Below, piece by piece: positions 9,901 through 19,035 of a DNA stretch of 64,000 bases; position 1 is the stretch's first letter, and every line of letters starts with the position of its first letter. Under the pieces are notes generated by a model. It did not search any database. It worked only from the letters and a program-made list of their open reading frames with translations, and was not told the DNA's origin. The position numbers and the translations under genes are program-made. This DNA comes from Ruminococcus sp. (GTDB lineage Bacteria > Bacillota > Clostridia > Oscillospirales > Ruminococcaceae), in the NCBI GenBank assembly GCA_015066875.1, contig SVNM01000002.1, positions 23,868 through 87,867 of the forward strand, read 5' to 3'.

Positions 9901-10441
9901 TATCAAGAATTGCTCCTCTTACTGAAAACTGCGAGGGGCCCTCAACCTTTTCGCATCGCTGATAGCCGTTTTCCGAAAGCTTTCTGCAAAGTCCGCCGAG
10001 GTCTGTTTCGCTTCCCTGTTCAATTCTTATTCCGGAAGTAATAAGTCTCTCTGCGGGAATTACAGGTTGCATTACAGCCTCAATACTCGCACAGAGAACT
10101 CCGCATTTTCCTGTCAGAGCTCTTGTAAGAGCCGATATACGCATATATTCATACTCTCTGTTTATGCCCTCTACAGGAGTGAAAACAAGCTCCTTGGAAG
10201 GAAAAAGCACCGCAGTTTCCTCGCCTGACATCATATTTATGTCGTCGCAGAGCTTCTTTGCTTCAGCTTCCGTGCCCGTCACCGCAAGTACAGTTTTCTT
10301 CCCCGTCAGAGCATATATCAGCTGAGCCCTGTGTATATGGGAAATGCCCGTTACTGAGACGGGCGTGATGTTTTTTTCAATTGCCTGAGCTATGCTTTTA
10401 TATCCCGCAAGCCCTGTAAAGGTCTGCCTGAAAATATTCAT
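6980..10441 (-). CDS. mfd: Transcription-repair coupling factor Mfd
   Basis: 1153 aa; CarD-like domain (DIQEGDLVVHSGHGIGRFIGI), helicase motifs GDVGFGKTEVALRA, DEEQRFG, QLYQLRGRVGRS. Confidence 0.98.
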   Translation of the reverse strand: MNIFRQTFTGLAGYKSIAQAIEKNITPVSVTGISHIHRAQLIYALTGKKTVLAVTGTEAEAKKLCDDINMMSGEETAVLFPSKELVFTPVEGINREYEYMRISALTRALTGKCGVLCASIEAVMQPVIPAERLITSGIRIEQGSETDLGGLCRKLSENGYQRCEKVEGPSQFSVRGAILDIFPVQSSAPVRIEFWGDEVDTISLFETDTQRRTEPLESVDISPANEVLYDNEELAVKIEELCKKARGKRAEAVRKNLGADVNRLRSGEILVHSHKYYPLVYSDRATVFDYIDGPVVFSDYSDVMENATGVTARHNEDVKILIEDGQLCKGLEGYYTELSEIQHICSKKNCLYLSSFMQGGERIDFRRLVSFEAMQTAPWGGEMKQLAEDLSDYINRNYSVILVAGSEKTLPIVKQDIEKMGFPCSIVTEQTEAEHGRVCLMSGSFSGGFEYPETKTVMITQGRAMNSGVKKRKKKKNKSEEIRSLADIQEGDLVVHSGHGIGRFIGIRKLEFDGVTKDYITIQYAGTDKLYIPVTQLDLVSKYIGPRDDSGVKLNKLSSGEWQRTRGNVKRAVKDMAHELIALYAKREQSKGFAFYPDDEIQHDFEERFPYVETDDQLQSIAEIKADMERPRPMERLLCGDVGFGKTEVALRASMKCVLAGKQCAILVPTTVLAWQHYQTALRRFEGFPVNIELLSRYRTPKQQTEILKKLKSGRIDLLIGTHKIIQKNVVFKDLGLAIIDEEQRFGVAHKEKFKETFSGVDVLTLSATPIPRTLNMAMSGIRDMSVIEEPPQDRYPVQTYVIEYNIGTLVQAIVRELRRGGQVYYIHNRVETIQACASRLKELLPDARVAYAHGQMSEDEMSDIWEQLVEHEIDILVCTTIIETGVDVPNVNTLIIEDADRFGLSQLYQLRGRVGRSNRRGYAYFTFKKDKVLTEIASKRLDAMREFTQFGSGFRIALRDLEIRGAGSILGGRQHGHMEAVGYDMYLRLLSEAIAEEKGKQPEKIPECLVDIQIDAHIPEKYIESLNQRIDMYRKIMLVNTNEDKTDLIDELIDRYGDPPKSVVGLIEVSLLRNKAAHLGITEISQKNTAMYFYTEYLAMEQIAALSSAYKGKITFNGSGKSYVSVKISPKIKPFDMMKDVVDIIDRAKNNG

Positions 10442-10461
10442 TCTGTTCTCCCTGTTTACCG

Positions 10462-11088
10462 CTATGAATTATGCTTGTTCATAGCCTCGTCTGTTTTTCC
10501 CTGAACCATAAGCTTTATGCACTCACAGGCATTTTCTGCTGACTGAGTCATCTTCTCAAGGTCCTCCTTGGAAAATTTGCCAAGCACCCAGTCCGCAAGA
10601 TTATAATCAGGGTGAGGCTTCTTGCCTACGCCCATTTTTACTCTTGGGAAATCGTCTCTGCCTGTAAGCTCGATAATGCTTCTTATGCCGTTGTGACCGC
10701 CGTGACTGCCCTTTCTGCGTATTCTCAGCTTTCCGGGCTCAAGAGAAATATCATCGTATATCACTATGAGCTTTTCTGTGGGGATTTTGTAGAACTCCAG
10801 CGCCTGTACAACAGATTCTCCGCTGAGATTCATAAATGTGTTGGGCTTTAAAAGCAGACATCTTTTGCCTCCGATAGTTGCCTCAGTAGTAAGAGCCTTG
10901 AATTTCATACGGTTTATCTGCACATTCTCCTGTTTTGCAAGAGCATCAAGCACGATAAAGCCCGCATTGTGTCTTGTATTCTCATACTGCATTCCCGGAT
11001 TGCCCAGTCCCGCGATTACATACTCTATTTTACCTCCGCCTGTCTGCGAATTTGAGGAAATCCTGTCGAATATATCAAAAATGCTCAT
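10462..11088 (-). CDS. pth: Peptidyl-tRNA hydrolase
   Basis: VIAGLGNPGMQYENTRHNAGFIVLD; KPNTFMNLSGESV; GSHGGHNGIRSI. Confidence 0.97.
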   Translation of the reverse strand: MSIFDIFDRISSNSQTGGGKIEYVIAGLGNPGMQYENTRHNAGFIVLDALAKQENVQINRMKFKALTTEATIGGKRCLLLKPNTFMNLSGESVVQALEFYKIPTEKLIVIYDDISLEPGKLRIRRKGSHGGHNGIRSIIELTGRDDFPRVKMGVGKKPHPDYNLADWVLGKFSKEDLEKMTQSAENACECIKLMVQGKTDEAMNKHNS

Positions 11089-11184
11089 ATTAACTCTCCT
11101 TTACGTTATTCCAACTTATAATTATATCACAACTGCTGTAAAAAAGCAATATCGGGAAGGGCTAAAAGTTAAAAAATAAAAATA

Positions 11185-11237
11185 TGTAAAGCCCCCTTGA
11201 CAAGAAATGTAAAGCGTGCTATACTCAAAATGTAAAG
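11185..11237 (+). promoter_or_regulatory. Promoter (TTGACA-17-TATACT) overlaid by three TGTAAAG repeats at 23-bp spacing
   Basis: TGTAAAG at 11185, 11208 and 11231; TTGACA 11197-11202; TATACT 11220-11225. Confidence 0.7.
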
Positions 11238-11267
11238 TGCACTAAACATTTTCAAGGAGGCGATAAG

Positions 11268-11477
11268 TTGCAGAATAAAATCAATGAGCTCCGTAAAGAA
11301 AGAAAAATCACTCAGCAGGAGCTTGCCGACGCTCTGAGCGTTACAAGACAGACAATTATATCACTCGAAAACGGAAAATATAATGCGTCCCTGATACTCG
11401 CACATAAAATTGCTCAATTTTTCGGGACGTCTATTGAGGAGATATTTATTTTTGAACAGGAGGAAGAAAATATATGA
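11268..11477 (+). CDS. XRE/Cro-CI-type HTH regulator (TTG start)
   Basis: 69 aa; RKERKITQQELADALSVTRQTIISLENGKYNASLILAHKIAQFF; RBS aaggagg. Confidence 0.9.
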   Translation: MQNKINELRKERKITQQELADALSVTRQTIISLENGKYNASLILAHKIAQFFGTSIEEIFIFEQEEENI

Positions 11478-11905
11478 AGGAATTTAAGGAAAAAATCCAA
11501 CACAAAATAAAGCTTTATTCATTGTTTATGGTTTGTATGGTGCTTATCTTTATATCGGGAATTACAATGTTTCAGACAGAATTCGACTTTGCTAAGGGTA
11601 TGATGACAGGCTTTTTTATCAGCATTATGGTGGGACTGATGTATTATATATCCCGTCTGAATGATGCTTTGAAAAACGAGGAAAAGTTGAAAGAAATGTA
11701 CATTGCCGAAACCGATGAGCGCAACCTCGCCATTGCTAAAGAAACCTCAAGCACAGCTACTCCGATTATAATGATGGGACTGGCTCTTTCAGCGCTTGTT
11801 GCAGGGTTTATAAACACAATTATCTGCATTACTCTTGTGGGAGCTCTTGCATTCTGCTCTGTTGTAATCGTTCTTTCAACAGCCTACTACAAAAGCAGAA
11901 TGTAA
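11474..11905 (+). CDS. Small integral membrane protein, co-transcribed with the HTH regulator
   Basis: 143 aa, several TM segments; 4-nt overlap with the HTH gene. Confidence 0.7.
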   Translation: MKEFKEKIQHKIKLYSLFMVCMVLIFISGITMFQTEFDFAKGMMTGFFISIMVGLMYYISRLNDALKNEEKLKEMYIAETDERNLAIAKETSSTATPIIMMGLALSALVAGFINTIICITLVGALAFCSVVIVLSTAYYKSRM

Positions 11906-12433
11906 TCAGAGCTTCTCGCAGACCGATACAACAAACGCTCCGCCACTGAGGATATACTGCTTGAATGAATAACCTTCGATATTGGTGACTATCTCATCGC
12001 CTTCAAAGGAAAACTCAACAGTATTCATAGGGTATGAAACTCCTATGCCTATGGCTTTTACGTAGGACTCCTTAAGAGTCCACAGGCGGAAAAACAGCAA
12101 ATCACGCTCCTCTTCGGGAGCAGTTTCTATCAGAGTCTTTTCCCCTTCGGAAAAGGCTCTTTTTATTACGTTGGGACGGTATGCACGCACTCTTTCAGCG
12201 TCAACTCCGCACTCTTTTTTGCCCGATACCGCCACTGCTATACCCTCTGCGTGACTTACATTATAATGTATATCGTGACGCTCCTTCAGCGAGGGCTTGC
12301 CAAGCTCGCCGTACTCCACAGGAGTCTTTTCTGTATAATCAATTCCGTATGGCTTCAGGCACTCACGCAGAAGTCTGTGAGCATAGCCGTGCTGAGCCTC
12401 TTTCGGAAGCTTTTTCAATGATATAATAAGCAT
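11906..12433 (-). CDS. 4'-phosphopantetheinyl transferase (Sfp-type)
   Basis: GVDAERVR...FSEGEK...FFRLWTLKESYVKAIGIG motifs. Confidence 0.88.
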   Translation of the reverse strand: MLIISLKKLPKEAQHGYAHRLLRECLKPYGIDYTEKTPVEYGELGKPSLKERHDIHYNVSHAEGIAVAVSGKKECGVDAERVRAYRPNVIKRAFSEGEKTLIETAPEEERDLLFFRLWTLKESYVKAIGIGVSYPMNTVEFSFEGDEIVTNIEGYSFKQYILSGGAFVVSVCEKL

Positions 12434-12485
12434 ATTTCCACCTCGGTTTTATTATACATTATGTTATAAGTCTTTGTCAATTCTC

Positions 12486-12514
12486 TTGATTTTTCCGCTG
12501 AGCAGTGTTATAAT
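12486..12514 (+). promoter_or_regulatory. Promoter TTGATT-17-TATAAT
   Basis: TTGATT 12486-12491, TATAAT 12509-12514, upstream of the PHP gene. Confidence 0.7.
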
Positions 12515-12544
12515 ATTTTCAGACTATTCTAAGGAGCGTTTCAG

Positions 12545-13309
12545 ATGCTTGCAAATTACCACACACATACACAGCGCTGTCATCACGCTAAGGGCGAGGA
12601 CAGAGAATATATCGAACAGGCTATAAAAGGCGGTATGAAAATTCTCGGCTTTTCCGACCATTGCCCCTGGATTTTCGATGACGGTCATGTTTCGGGTACG
12701 AGAATGACTCCCGCTGAGCTTGACGACTACTTTACATCGCTTACTGATTTAAAAAAGGAGTACTCTTCCGATATAAAAATTTTCATAGGCTTTGAGTCAG
12801 AGTATATCCCTGAGCTTATGGAGGCTCAGAATAAGCTTCTTGCAGATTATCCTGTGGATTATATGATCCTCGGCGAGCACTTTCTGAAAAGAGAGCCCTA
12901 TGGTCCATATACAGGCTTTGAATTTCCAGAGGAAGCTATGCTGAAAAAATACGTTGACCTTTGTATCGAGGGTATGGAAACAGGCAAATATCTCTATCTT
13001 GCTCACCCCGATCTGCTTAATTTTACTGGTCCGCAGGAGATTTATATAAAGCATTACACAAGACTCTGCAACTATTTAAAGGAACACAATATCCCCGTTG
13101 AGATAAATCAGCTGGGCGTTCAGCAGGGCAGACACTATCCCTCAGAGCTGTTCCTTTCCATTGCAAAAAAAGTGGGAAATACGGCAATTATCGGCTGTGA
13201 CGCTCATACTCCACAGGCTCTTTCAGACAAAAACGCTCACGATACCTGTAAAAAGCTTGCGGAAAAATACGGCCTTGAGCTTGTAAAGTCGCTTCCCTTG
13301 CCTTACTGA
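12545..13309 (+). CDS. PHP-domain histidinol-phosphatase
   Basis: MLANYHTHTQRCHHAKGED...GFSDHCPW...IIGCDAHTPQAL. Confidence 0.9.
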   Translation: MLANYHTHTQRCHHAKGEDREYIEQAIKGGMKILGFSDHCPWIFDDGHVSGTRMTPAELDDYFTSLTDLKKEYSSDIKIFIGFESEYIPELMEAQNKLLADYPVDYMILGEHFLKREPYGPYTGFEFPEEAMLKKYVDLCIEGMETGKYLYLAHPDLLNFTGPQEIYIKHYTRLCNYLKEHNIPVEINQLGVQQGRHYPSELFLSIAKKVGNTAIIGCDAHTPQALSDKNAHDTCKKLAEKYGLELVKSLPLPY

Positions 13310-13355
13310 TCAACGCTGATTAGCCATATATAACAGCAGAACAGTATGCTCCCTC

Positions 13356-13384
13356 TTGACATTGACGGGATTATACGTTATAAT
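13356..13384 (+). promoter_or_regulatory. Sigma-A promoter TTGACA-17-TATAAT
   Basis: TTGACA 13356-13361, TATAAT 13379-13384; long leader before the CNNM gene. Confidence 0.85.
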
Positions 13385-13415
13385 ATATTAAATTATTCCC
13401 GGAGGTGAAATCCTG

Positions 13416-13514
13416 ATGGACGGTGCCGTCGACGGCAGTTATCCCGATAATTACAGATTCAATATCGCTTTATATATGAAGTTCAGGCACGGTCTGCACC
13501 ATTGTTTGTGTTAG
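13416..13514 (+). CDS. Candidate 32-aa leader peptide MDGAVDGSYPDNYRFNIALYMKFRHGLHHCLC
   Basis: ATG 13416 preceded by ggaggtgaaatcctg; ends TAG 13512-13514; located between the promoter and the CNNM gene. Confidence 0.45.
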   Translation: MDGAVDGSYPDNYRFNIALYMKFRHGLHHCLC

Positions 13515-13569
13515 GCTGTGTCTTTTTGTGCATATATGAAATTTTATTTATTATCGGAGGTTTTTTATT

Positions 13570-14895
13570 ATGTTAGGGCAGATTATTCTGCAAATCGTAC
13601 TTATCGCTCTTAACGCTGTTTTCGCCTGTGCGGAAATTGCCGTTATATCAATTAATGACGCTCGTCTCGATAAGCTTTCCGCAAGCGGTGACAAGCGTGC
13701 TGCAAGACTCAAGAAATTAACCGACCAGCCCGCACGCTTCCTTGCTACAATTCAGGTTGCCATTACTCTTTCAGGCTTTATCGGATCGGCTTTTGCTGCA
13801 GATAACTTCTCGGTTTATCTTGTTAAGGCGCTTGTAAAAACAGGTATTCCCGTTTCCGAAAAGGTGCTTGACTCTGTTTCGGTTGTGCTTATTACCCTTA
13901 TCCTTTCATATTTTACTCTCGTTTTCGGTGAGCTCGTTCCCAAAAGAGTAGCTATGAAAAATCCTGAAAAGCTCGGTCTTGCTATGTCAGGACTTATTTC
14001 TTTCATCTCAAAGCTTTTTGCGCCCCTTGTGGCTCTGCTTAATTTCTCAACAAACCTTGTGCTGAAGATTATGGGCATCGACCCCGACAGCGAGGAGGAT
14101 ACCGTTACCGAAGAGGAAATCATTATGATGTCTGACGCGGGCGCGGAAAAAGGTACTATCGATGAGGTTGAAAACAGAATCATCAAGAACGTTTTTGCTT
14201 TCGATGACCTTACTGCTGAGCAGATATGCACTCACAGAACTGACGTCTCGGTGCTGTGGGCTGAGGACTCAAGCGACGTATGGGAGGAAACTATCCACCG
14301 TACACGTCACTCGGTTTTCCCTGTATGCGGTGAAAGCGTTGATAATGTGATCGGTGTTCTCAATGCCAAGGATTACTTCCGCCTTGAGGATAAATCAAAG
14401 GAAAATATTATGAATTCTATCGTGCGTGAGCCTTATTTCGTTCACGAAAATATGAAGGCCGACCGCCTTTTTGACCAGATGAAGCGCAACGACGCCGACC
14501 ACTTTGCCGTTGTTGTCGATGAGTACGGCGGTATGAGCGGTATCATCACCGTTACTGACCTTGTTGAACAGCTTGTGGGCGAGTTTACAGACGATGAACA
14601 GGGCGAAGAGCCTAAGCTTGAACAGATTAACGACCAGATGTGGAATATCTACGGTATCGTGCCCTTAAACGAAGTTGCCGAGGCTCTTGAGATAAATCTC
14701 CCCGCCGATAAATACGATACCTTAGGCGGATATATTATTGCCAAGCTGGGAGAAATCCCCAAGGACGGCACTCAGGTAAAGCTTGATACGGATAAGCTTC
14801 ATATCGAGGTTCTTGAAATACTCCACCACCGTATTGAAAAATGCCGTGTGACTAAAATCACACCTTCCGAAGATACGGAAGAGGACAACGAATAA
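13570..14895 (+). CDS. CNNM/CorC-HlyC family (DUF21 + CBS pair + transporter-associated domain)
   Basis: 441 aa; N-terminal TMs, CBS region (HSVFPVCGESVDNVIGVLNAKD), VVDEYGGMSGIITVTDLVEQLVGE. Confidence 0.93.
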   Translation: MLGQIILQIVLIALNAVFACAEIAVISINDARLDKLSASGDKRAARLKKLTDQPARFLATIQVAITLSGFIGSAFAADNFSVYLVKALVKTGIPVSEKVLDSVSVVLITLILSYFTLVFGELVPKRVAMKNPEKLGLAMSGLISFISKLFAPLVALLNFSTNLVLKIMGIDPDSEEDTVTEEEIIMMSDAGAEKGTIDEVENRIIKNVFAFDDLTAEQICTHRTDVSVLWAEDSSDVWEETIHRTRHSVFPVCGESVDNVIGVLNAKDYFRLEDKSKENIMNSIVREPYFVHENMKADRLFDQMKRNDADHFAVVVDEYGGMSGIITVTDLVEQLVGEFTDDEQGEEPKLEQINDQMWNIYGIVPLNEVAEALEINLPADKYDTLGGYIIAKLGEIPKDGTQVKLDTDKLHIEVLEILHHRIEKCRVTKITPSEDTEEDNE

Positions 14896-14927
14896 TCCAC
14901 ACAAACGACTCCGGAAAGGGAGCTTTT

Positions 14928-16094
14928 ATGACACAACTTCTTGTAAAACATTTTGTAAAGGACAGCGAAAATACCACCGATATACAGGTTCGTGAACGCT
15001 ACGGCACCCTCAGCAGTATTGTGGGGATTTTCTGCAATATCCTGTTGTTTCTTCTGAAATACATAATGGGAACGCTTTCAAACTCAATTGCTATTGTTTC
15101 CGACGCTTTCAATAACCTTTCAGACAGCGCAAGCTGTATCGTTACCCTTATGGGCTATAAAATCTCCGCAAAGCCCGCCGATAAGGATCACCCCTTCGGT
15201 CACGGACGCATGGAGTATCTTACTTCCCTTATTATTGCTACTGTTATCATTGTTATGGGCGTTGAGCTTATGAAAAGCTCGGTTTCAAAGATAATCAGTC
15301 CCGAAGAGGTTGAATTCCGTGCAGTTGTCCTTATATCGCTGATTTTGTCTGTTGCGGTAAAGCTGTGGCTATCTCGTTTCAACACTGTGCTGGGAAAGAA
15401 AATTAACTCTACGGTTATGCTTGCAACTGCCAAGGACAGCAAAAACGATGTTGTGGCTACGGCAATTACAATCGTTTCCCTTATCTGCTCGTTGTTTACC
15501 GACCTGCCTGTTGACGGAGTTATCGGTATTATAGTCTCACTTTTCGTTCTTAAAGCAGGTATCGAAATCATAAGAGATACCGTTGATGAGCTTCTCGGCA
15601 AGCCTGCTGACGCCGAAATCACCCGTCAGATCTGCAATATAGTCTGCCGTGACAGCCGTATAATCGGTATCCACGACCTTATTATCCATAACTACGGGCC
15701 GGGAAATATGTTCGGAAGCTGTCACGCCGAGATACGAAGCGATGAGGACTTTATCTCCGCTCACGACCTTATCGACCGCATTGAGCACGAAATCCACAAT
15801 AAGCTGAAAATTTCAATGTCTATCCATATGGACCCCATTGAGACCGACAACGCTCAGATAAATCACTGCAAAACCGTTGTTTCGGGTATTCTCAGAAAAA
15901 TCAGTCCTCGGCTCAGCTTCCACGATTTCCGTGCCGTTACAGGCGATACGCATACAAATCTCATCTTTGACGTTGTTATCCCCTTTGATATGGAGCTGAG
16001 CAACAGCGAAATCAAAAATCAAATCGACAACGCTCTGGCAGATGAGCCTGTAAAATACTACACAGTTATCACTTTCGACAGAGAATATACCTGA
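14928..16094 (+). CDS. Cation diffusion facilitator (CDF) transporter
   Basis: 388 aa; IVSDAFNNLSDSASCIVTLMGYKISAKPADKDHPFGHGRMEYLTSL. Confidence 0.93.
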   Translation: MTQLLVKHFVKDSENTTDIQVRERYGTLSSIVGIFCNILLFLLKYIMGTLSNSIAIVSDAFNNLSDSASCIVTLMGYKISAKPADKDHPFGHGRMEYLTSLIIATVIIVMGVELMKSSVSKIISPEEVEFRAVVLISLILSVAVKLWLSRFNTVLGKKINSTVMLATAKDSKNDVVATAITIVSLICSLFTDLPVDGVIGIIVSLFVLKAGIEIIRDTVDELLGKPADAEITRQICNIVCRDSRIIGIHDLIIHNYGPGNMFGSCHAEIRSDEDFISAHDLIDRIEHEIHNKLKISMSIHMDPIETDNAQINHCKTVVSGILRKISPRLSFHDFRAVTGDTHTNLIFDVVIPFDMELSNSEIKNQIDNALADEPVKYYTVITFDREYT

Positions 16095-16457
16095 CAGGAC
16101 GCTTGAGGGTATTGCTCATATGGAAACTTTATACGTATTTATCGGGGGAACCTTTCTGAAGAAAGTTTCCCCCCGAACCCCCTACAAAGACTTTTTAGTC
16201 TAATTTCAGCCCCATAGGGTGCACACAACAACCAAAACAGAAATCCAAGTATTTCTCCGTGTGTACCCTATGGGGCTGAAATTAAAACTTGAAAGTTTTA
16301 GGAAAGGAGTTTGAGGATGACTCCCCGCAGTGCGGGGAGATGTCCGAAGGACAGAGGGGACAGGCTCCCGTTGGGAGACCCTTTTTCAAAAGGGTTTTCC
16401 TCAATATTACATATGAATTTCTGTACGAACAATAACTTTAATGCGTCCTGTTTTTTT
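16094..16457. mobile_element. Palindromic MITE-like element, copy A
   Basis: Outer arms ACAGGACGC (16094-16102) / GCGTCCTGTTTTTTT (16443-16457); core IR TAATTTCAGCCCCATAGGGTGCACAC / GTGTGTACCCTATGGGGCTGAAATTA (16201-16226 / 16259-16284); module CTCCCCGCAGTGCGGGGAG...ATGTCCGAAGGACAGAGGGGACAGG. Confidence 0.8.
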
Positions 16458-16486
16458 ACTATTTTAAGGAAATGTACAAAAAACTC

Positions 16487-16515
16487 TTGCAACATCGGAT
16501 AATTAATGGTATAAT
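16487..16515 (+). promoter_or_regulatory. Promoter TTGCAA-17-TATAAT
   Basis: TTGCAA 16487-16492, TATAAT 16510-16515, just after copy A. Confidence 0.75.
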
Positions 16516-16558
16516 TGAAATAGCTTTATGCTCGATTAAAGTAAAAGGAGAATTTTTA

Positions 16559-18973
16559 ATGAAATACGGATTTTTCGACCTTGCCAACAAGGAGTATGTT
16601 ATCACTAATCCTGATACTCCCGCTCCCTGGGCAAACTATTTAGGTGACCCCGAATACGGCGCTATGATTTCAAACAACGCTGCAGGCTACAGCTTTGTAA
16701 AATCCGGTGCCAACGGACGTATCTCACGTTTCCGTTTCAATTCCGATATGGCTCTTCCCGGAAGATACATCTACATCAGAGATAATGACGTAAGCGATTA
16801 CTGGTCAGCTTCATGGCAACCTGTGGGCAAGCCCCTCGATCAGTACAAGAGCGAGTGCCGTCACGGTACTGCTTACACTGTTATCTCAGCTGAGTATTCC
16901 GACATCAAGTCTGAGACAACTTACTACGTTCCCTATGGAAAAACTTATGAAGTATGGCGTGCTAAGGTTACAAACAACAGTGACAAGGACAGAAACCTCT
17001 CCCTCTACGGTTTCGTTGAATTCACTAACGAAAACAACTATGAACAGGATCAGGTAAACCTTCAGTACACTCTCTTTATCACACGTACAAGCTTTGAGGA
17101 AAACAAGATCCTTCAGCATATCAACGAAAACAGCGGTAAGGACGAGACAGGCTCTAACCACCGCGAGCGTTTCTTCGGTATGGTAGGTGCTCCCGTTTCA
17201 GCTTACAACGGAAGCCTCTCAAGCTTTATCGGTCCTTACAGAACTTACTCAAATCCTATCGCTGTTGAGCGTGGCAAGTGCGACAACGTTATGAATTTCA
17301 ACTCAAACGCTTGCGGAGCTCTTCAGAGCGATCTTACTCTCAAGCCCGGCGAGACTGCTGAGCTTATCTATATCCTCGGTCAGCGTGACAACGCTCAGGC
17401 TACTGCTATTCTCAACGAATACAAGGAAGCAGGCAAGGTTGACGCTGAAATCAAACAGCTTAAGGATTACTGGCACGGCCAGCTCTCAAACTTCCAGGTT
17501 GAGACTCCTTCAGAAGAATTCAACAATATGATCAACGTCTGGAACGCTTACCAGTGCTTCATCACTTTCATCTGGTCAAGAGCTGCTTCATTCGTTTACT
17601 GCGGTCTCAGAAACGGCTATGGCTACCGCGATACAGTTCAGGATATTCAGGGTATTATCCACCTTGATCCCGAAATGGCTGCTGATAAGATCCGCTTTAT
17701 GCTCTCTGCTCAGGTAAGCAACGGTGGCGGACTTCCCCTTGTTAAGTTCAGCCATAATGCAGGCCACGAGACTTGTCCCGATGAACAGGACGAGAACAGC
17801 GTTTACGCAAAGGAAACAGGTCACCCCTCTTACCGTGCTGACGACGCTCTCTGGCTCTTCCCTACTATCGTTAAGTACATCGGCGAAAGCGGAAACACTG
17901 CTTTCCTCGACGAGGTTATCACTTACGCTGAAGAAGGCGGTGGCGAGGCTACTGTTTATGAGCACCTCAAGAACGCTATCCGTTTCTCTATGGAGCGTCT
18001 CGGCGATCACGATATGCCTGCAGGCCTCCACGCTGACTGGAATGACTGTCTCCGTCTGGGCGCTAAGGGCGAGTCTACTTTCGTAGCATTCCAGCTTTAC
18101 TACGCTATGTCTACAATCAGAGAAATGGCTGTTTCAAAGAATGATACAGACTATGTCGCTTACATCGATGAGGTTCAGGCTAAGCTTGCTTCTACTCTCG
18201 AAAAGTGCTGGGACGAGGACCGCTTTATCCGTGGTATCCGTGAGGACGGCGTTATCGTAGGAGCTAAGAAGGATCCTGAGGCTAATATGTGGCTCAACCC
18301 CCAGAGCTGGAGCGTTATCTCTAAGTTTGCTTCTGCTGAACAAGCTGAAAAGGCTATGAACAGCGTTCACGATATCCTTAATACTCCTTACGGAGCTAAG
18401 CTTCTTGAGCCTCCTTACAAGGAGCATTACTTCAACGGAGCTCTTATGCACATCTTCAATGCCGATACAAAGGAAAACGGCGGTATCTTCTCACAGTCAC
18501 AGGGCTGGCTTATCCTTGCAGAGTCACTTCTCGGTCACGGTAACCGTGCTTTTGAGTACTTTATGGAAAGCTCTCCCGCTTCAATGAACGATAAGGCTGA
18601 GATACGTGTTCTTGAGCCGTACGTTCACGGTCAGTTCACTGAGTCAAAGGCTTCACCCTATGAGGGACGTTCACACGTACACTGGCTCACAGGTACAGCT
18701 TCAACTGTTATGGTTGGCTGTGTTGAGGGTATCTGCGGTATGAGAACAAATCTTGAGGGACTTTGCATTGATCCTTCCATCCCTTCAGAGTGGGAAGGCT
18801 TCAAGATCATCAAGAACTTCCGTGGTAAGAAGCTCAACATTACAATTGACAACTCTGCTCACGTTGAAAGCGGTGTCAAGGAGGTTATCCTCAACGGACA
18901 GAAGCTTGACAGCAACTTTATTTCAGCTGATAAGCTCAACGATACAAACGAGATCACTGTTGTTCTTGGTTAA
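16559..18973 (+). CDS. GH94 cellobiose phosphorylase
   Basis: MKYGFFDLANKEYVITNPDTPAPWANYLGDPEYGAMISNNAAGYSF...RYTDTVQD-like region; start moved to ATG 16559 (RBS aaaaggag) because 16472 lies upstream of the promoter. Confidence 0.93.
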   Translation: MKYGFFDLANKEYVITNPDTPAPWANYLGDPEYGAMISNNAAGYSFVKSGANGRISRFRFNSDMALPGRYIYIRDNDVSDYWSASWQPVGKPLDQYKSECRHGTAYTVISAEYSDIKSETTYYVPYGKTYEVWRAKVTNNSDKDRNLSLYGFVEFTNENNYEQDQVNLQYTLFITRTSFEENKILQHINENSGKDETGSNHRERFFGMVGAPVSAYNGSLSSFIGPYRTYSNPIAVERGKCDNVMNFNSNACGALQSDLTLKPGETAELIYILGQRDNAQATAILNEYKEAGKVDAEIKQLKDYWHGQLSNFQVETPSEEFNNMINVWNAYQCFITFIWSRAASFVYCGLRNGYGYRDTVQDIQGIIHLDPEMAADKIRFMLSAQVSNGGGLPLVKFSHNAGHETCPDEQDENSVYAKETGHPSYRADDALWLFPTIVKYIGESGNTAFLDEVITYAEEGGGEATVYEHLKNAIRFSMERLGDHDMPAGLHADWNDCLRLGAKGESTFVAFQLYYAMSTIREMAVSKNDTDYVAYIDEVQAKLASTLEKCWDEDRFIRGIREDGVIVGAKKDPEANMWLNPQSWSVISKFASAEQAEKAMNSVHDILNTPYGAKLLEPPYKEHYFNGALMHIFNADTKENGGIFSQSQGWLILAESLLGHGNRAFEYFMESSPASMNDKAEIRVLEPYVHGQFTESKASPYEGRSHVHWLTGTASTVMVGCVEGICGMRTNLEGLCIDPSIPSEWEGFKIIKNFRGKKLNITIDNSAHVESGVKEVILNGQKLDSNFISADKLNDTNEITVVLG

Positions 18974-18990
18974 TTCTCAATATAACAAAA

Positions 18991-19018
18991 TAAGACGCTT
19001 CCGAATGGAAGCGTCTTT
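18991..19018 (+). terminator. Rho-independent terminator
   Basis: AAGACGCTTCCgaatGGAAGCGTCTTTGTGTTT after the GH94 gene. Confidence 0.7.
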
Positions 19019-19035
19019 GTGTTTGATTGCGGATA

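Noticed and set aside
13385-13569. M-box (Mg2+) riboswitch upstream of the CNNM gene
   Set aside because: The conserved M-box core could not be identified; the sORF interpretation fits the RBS and start better.
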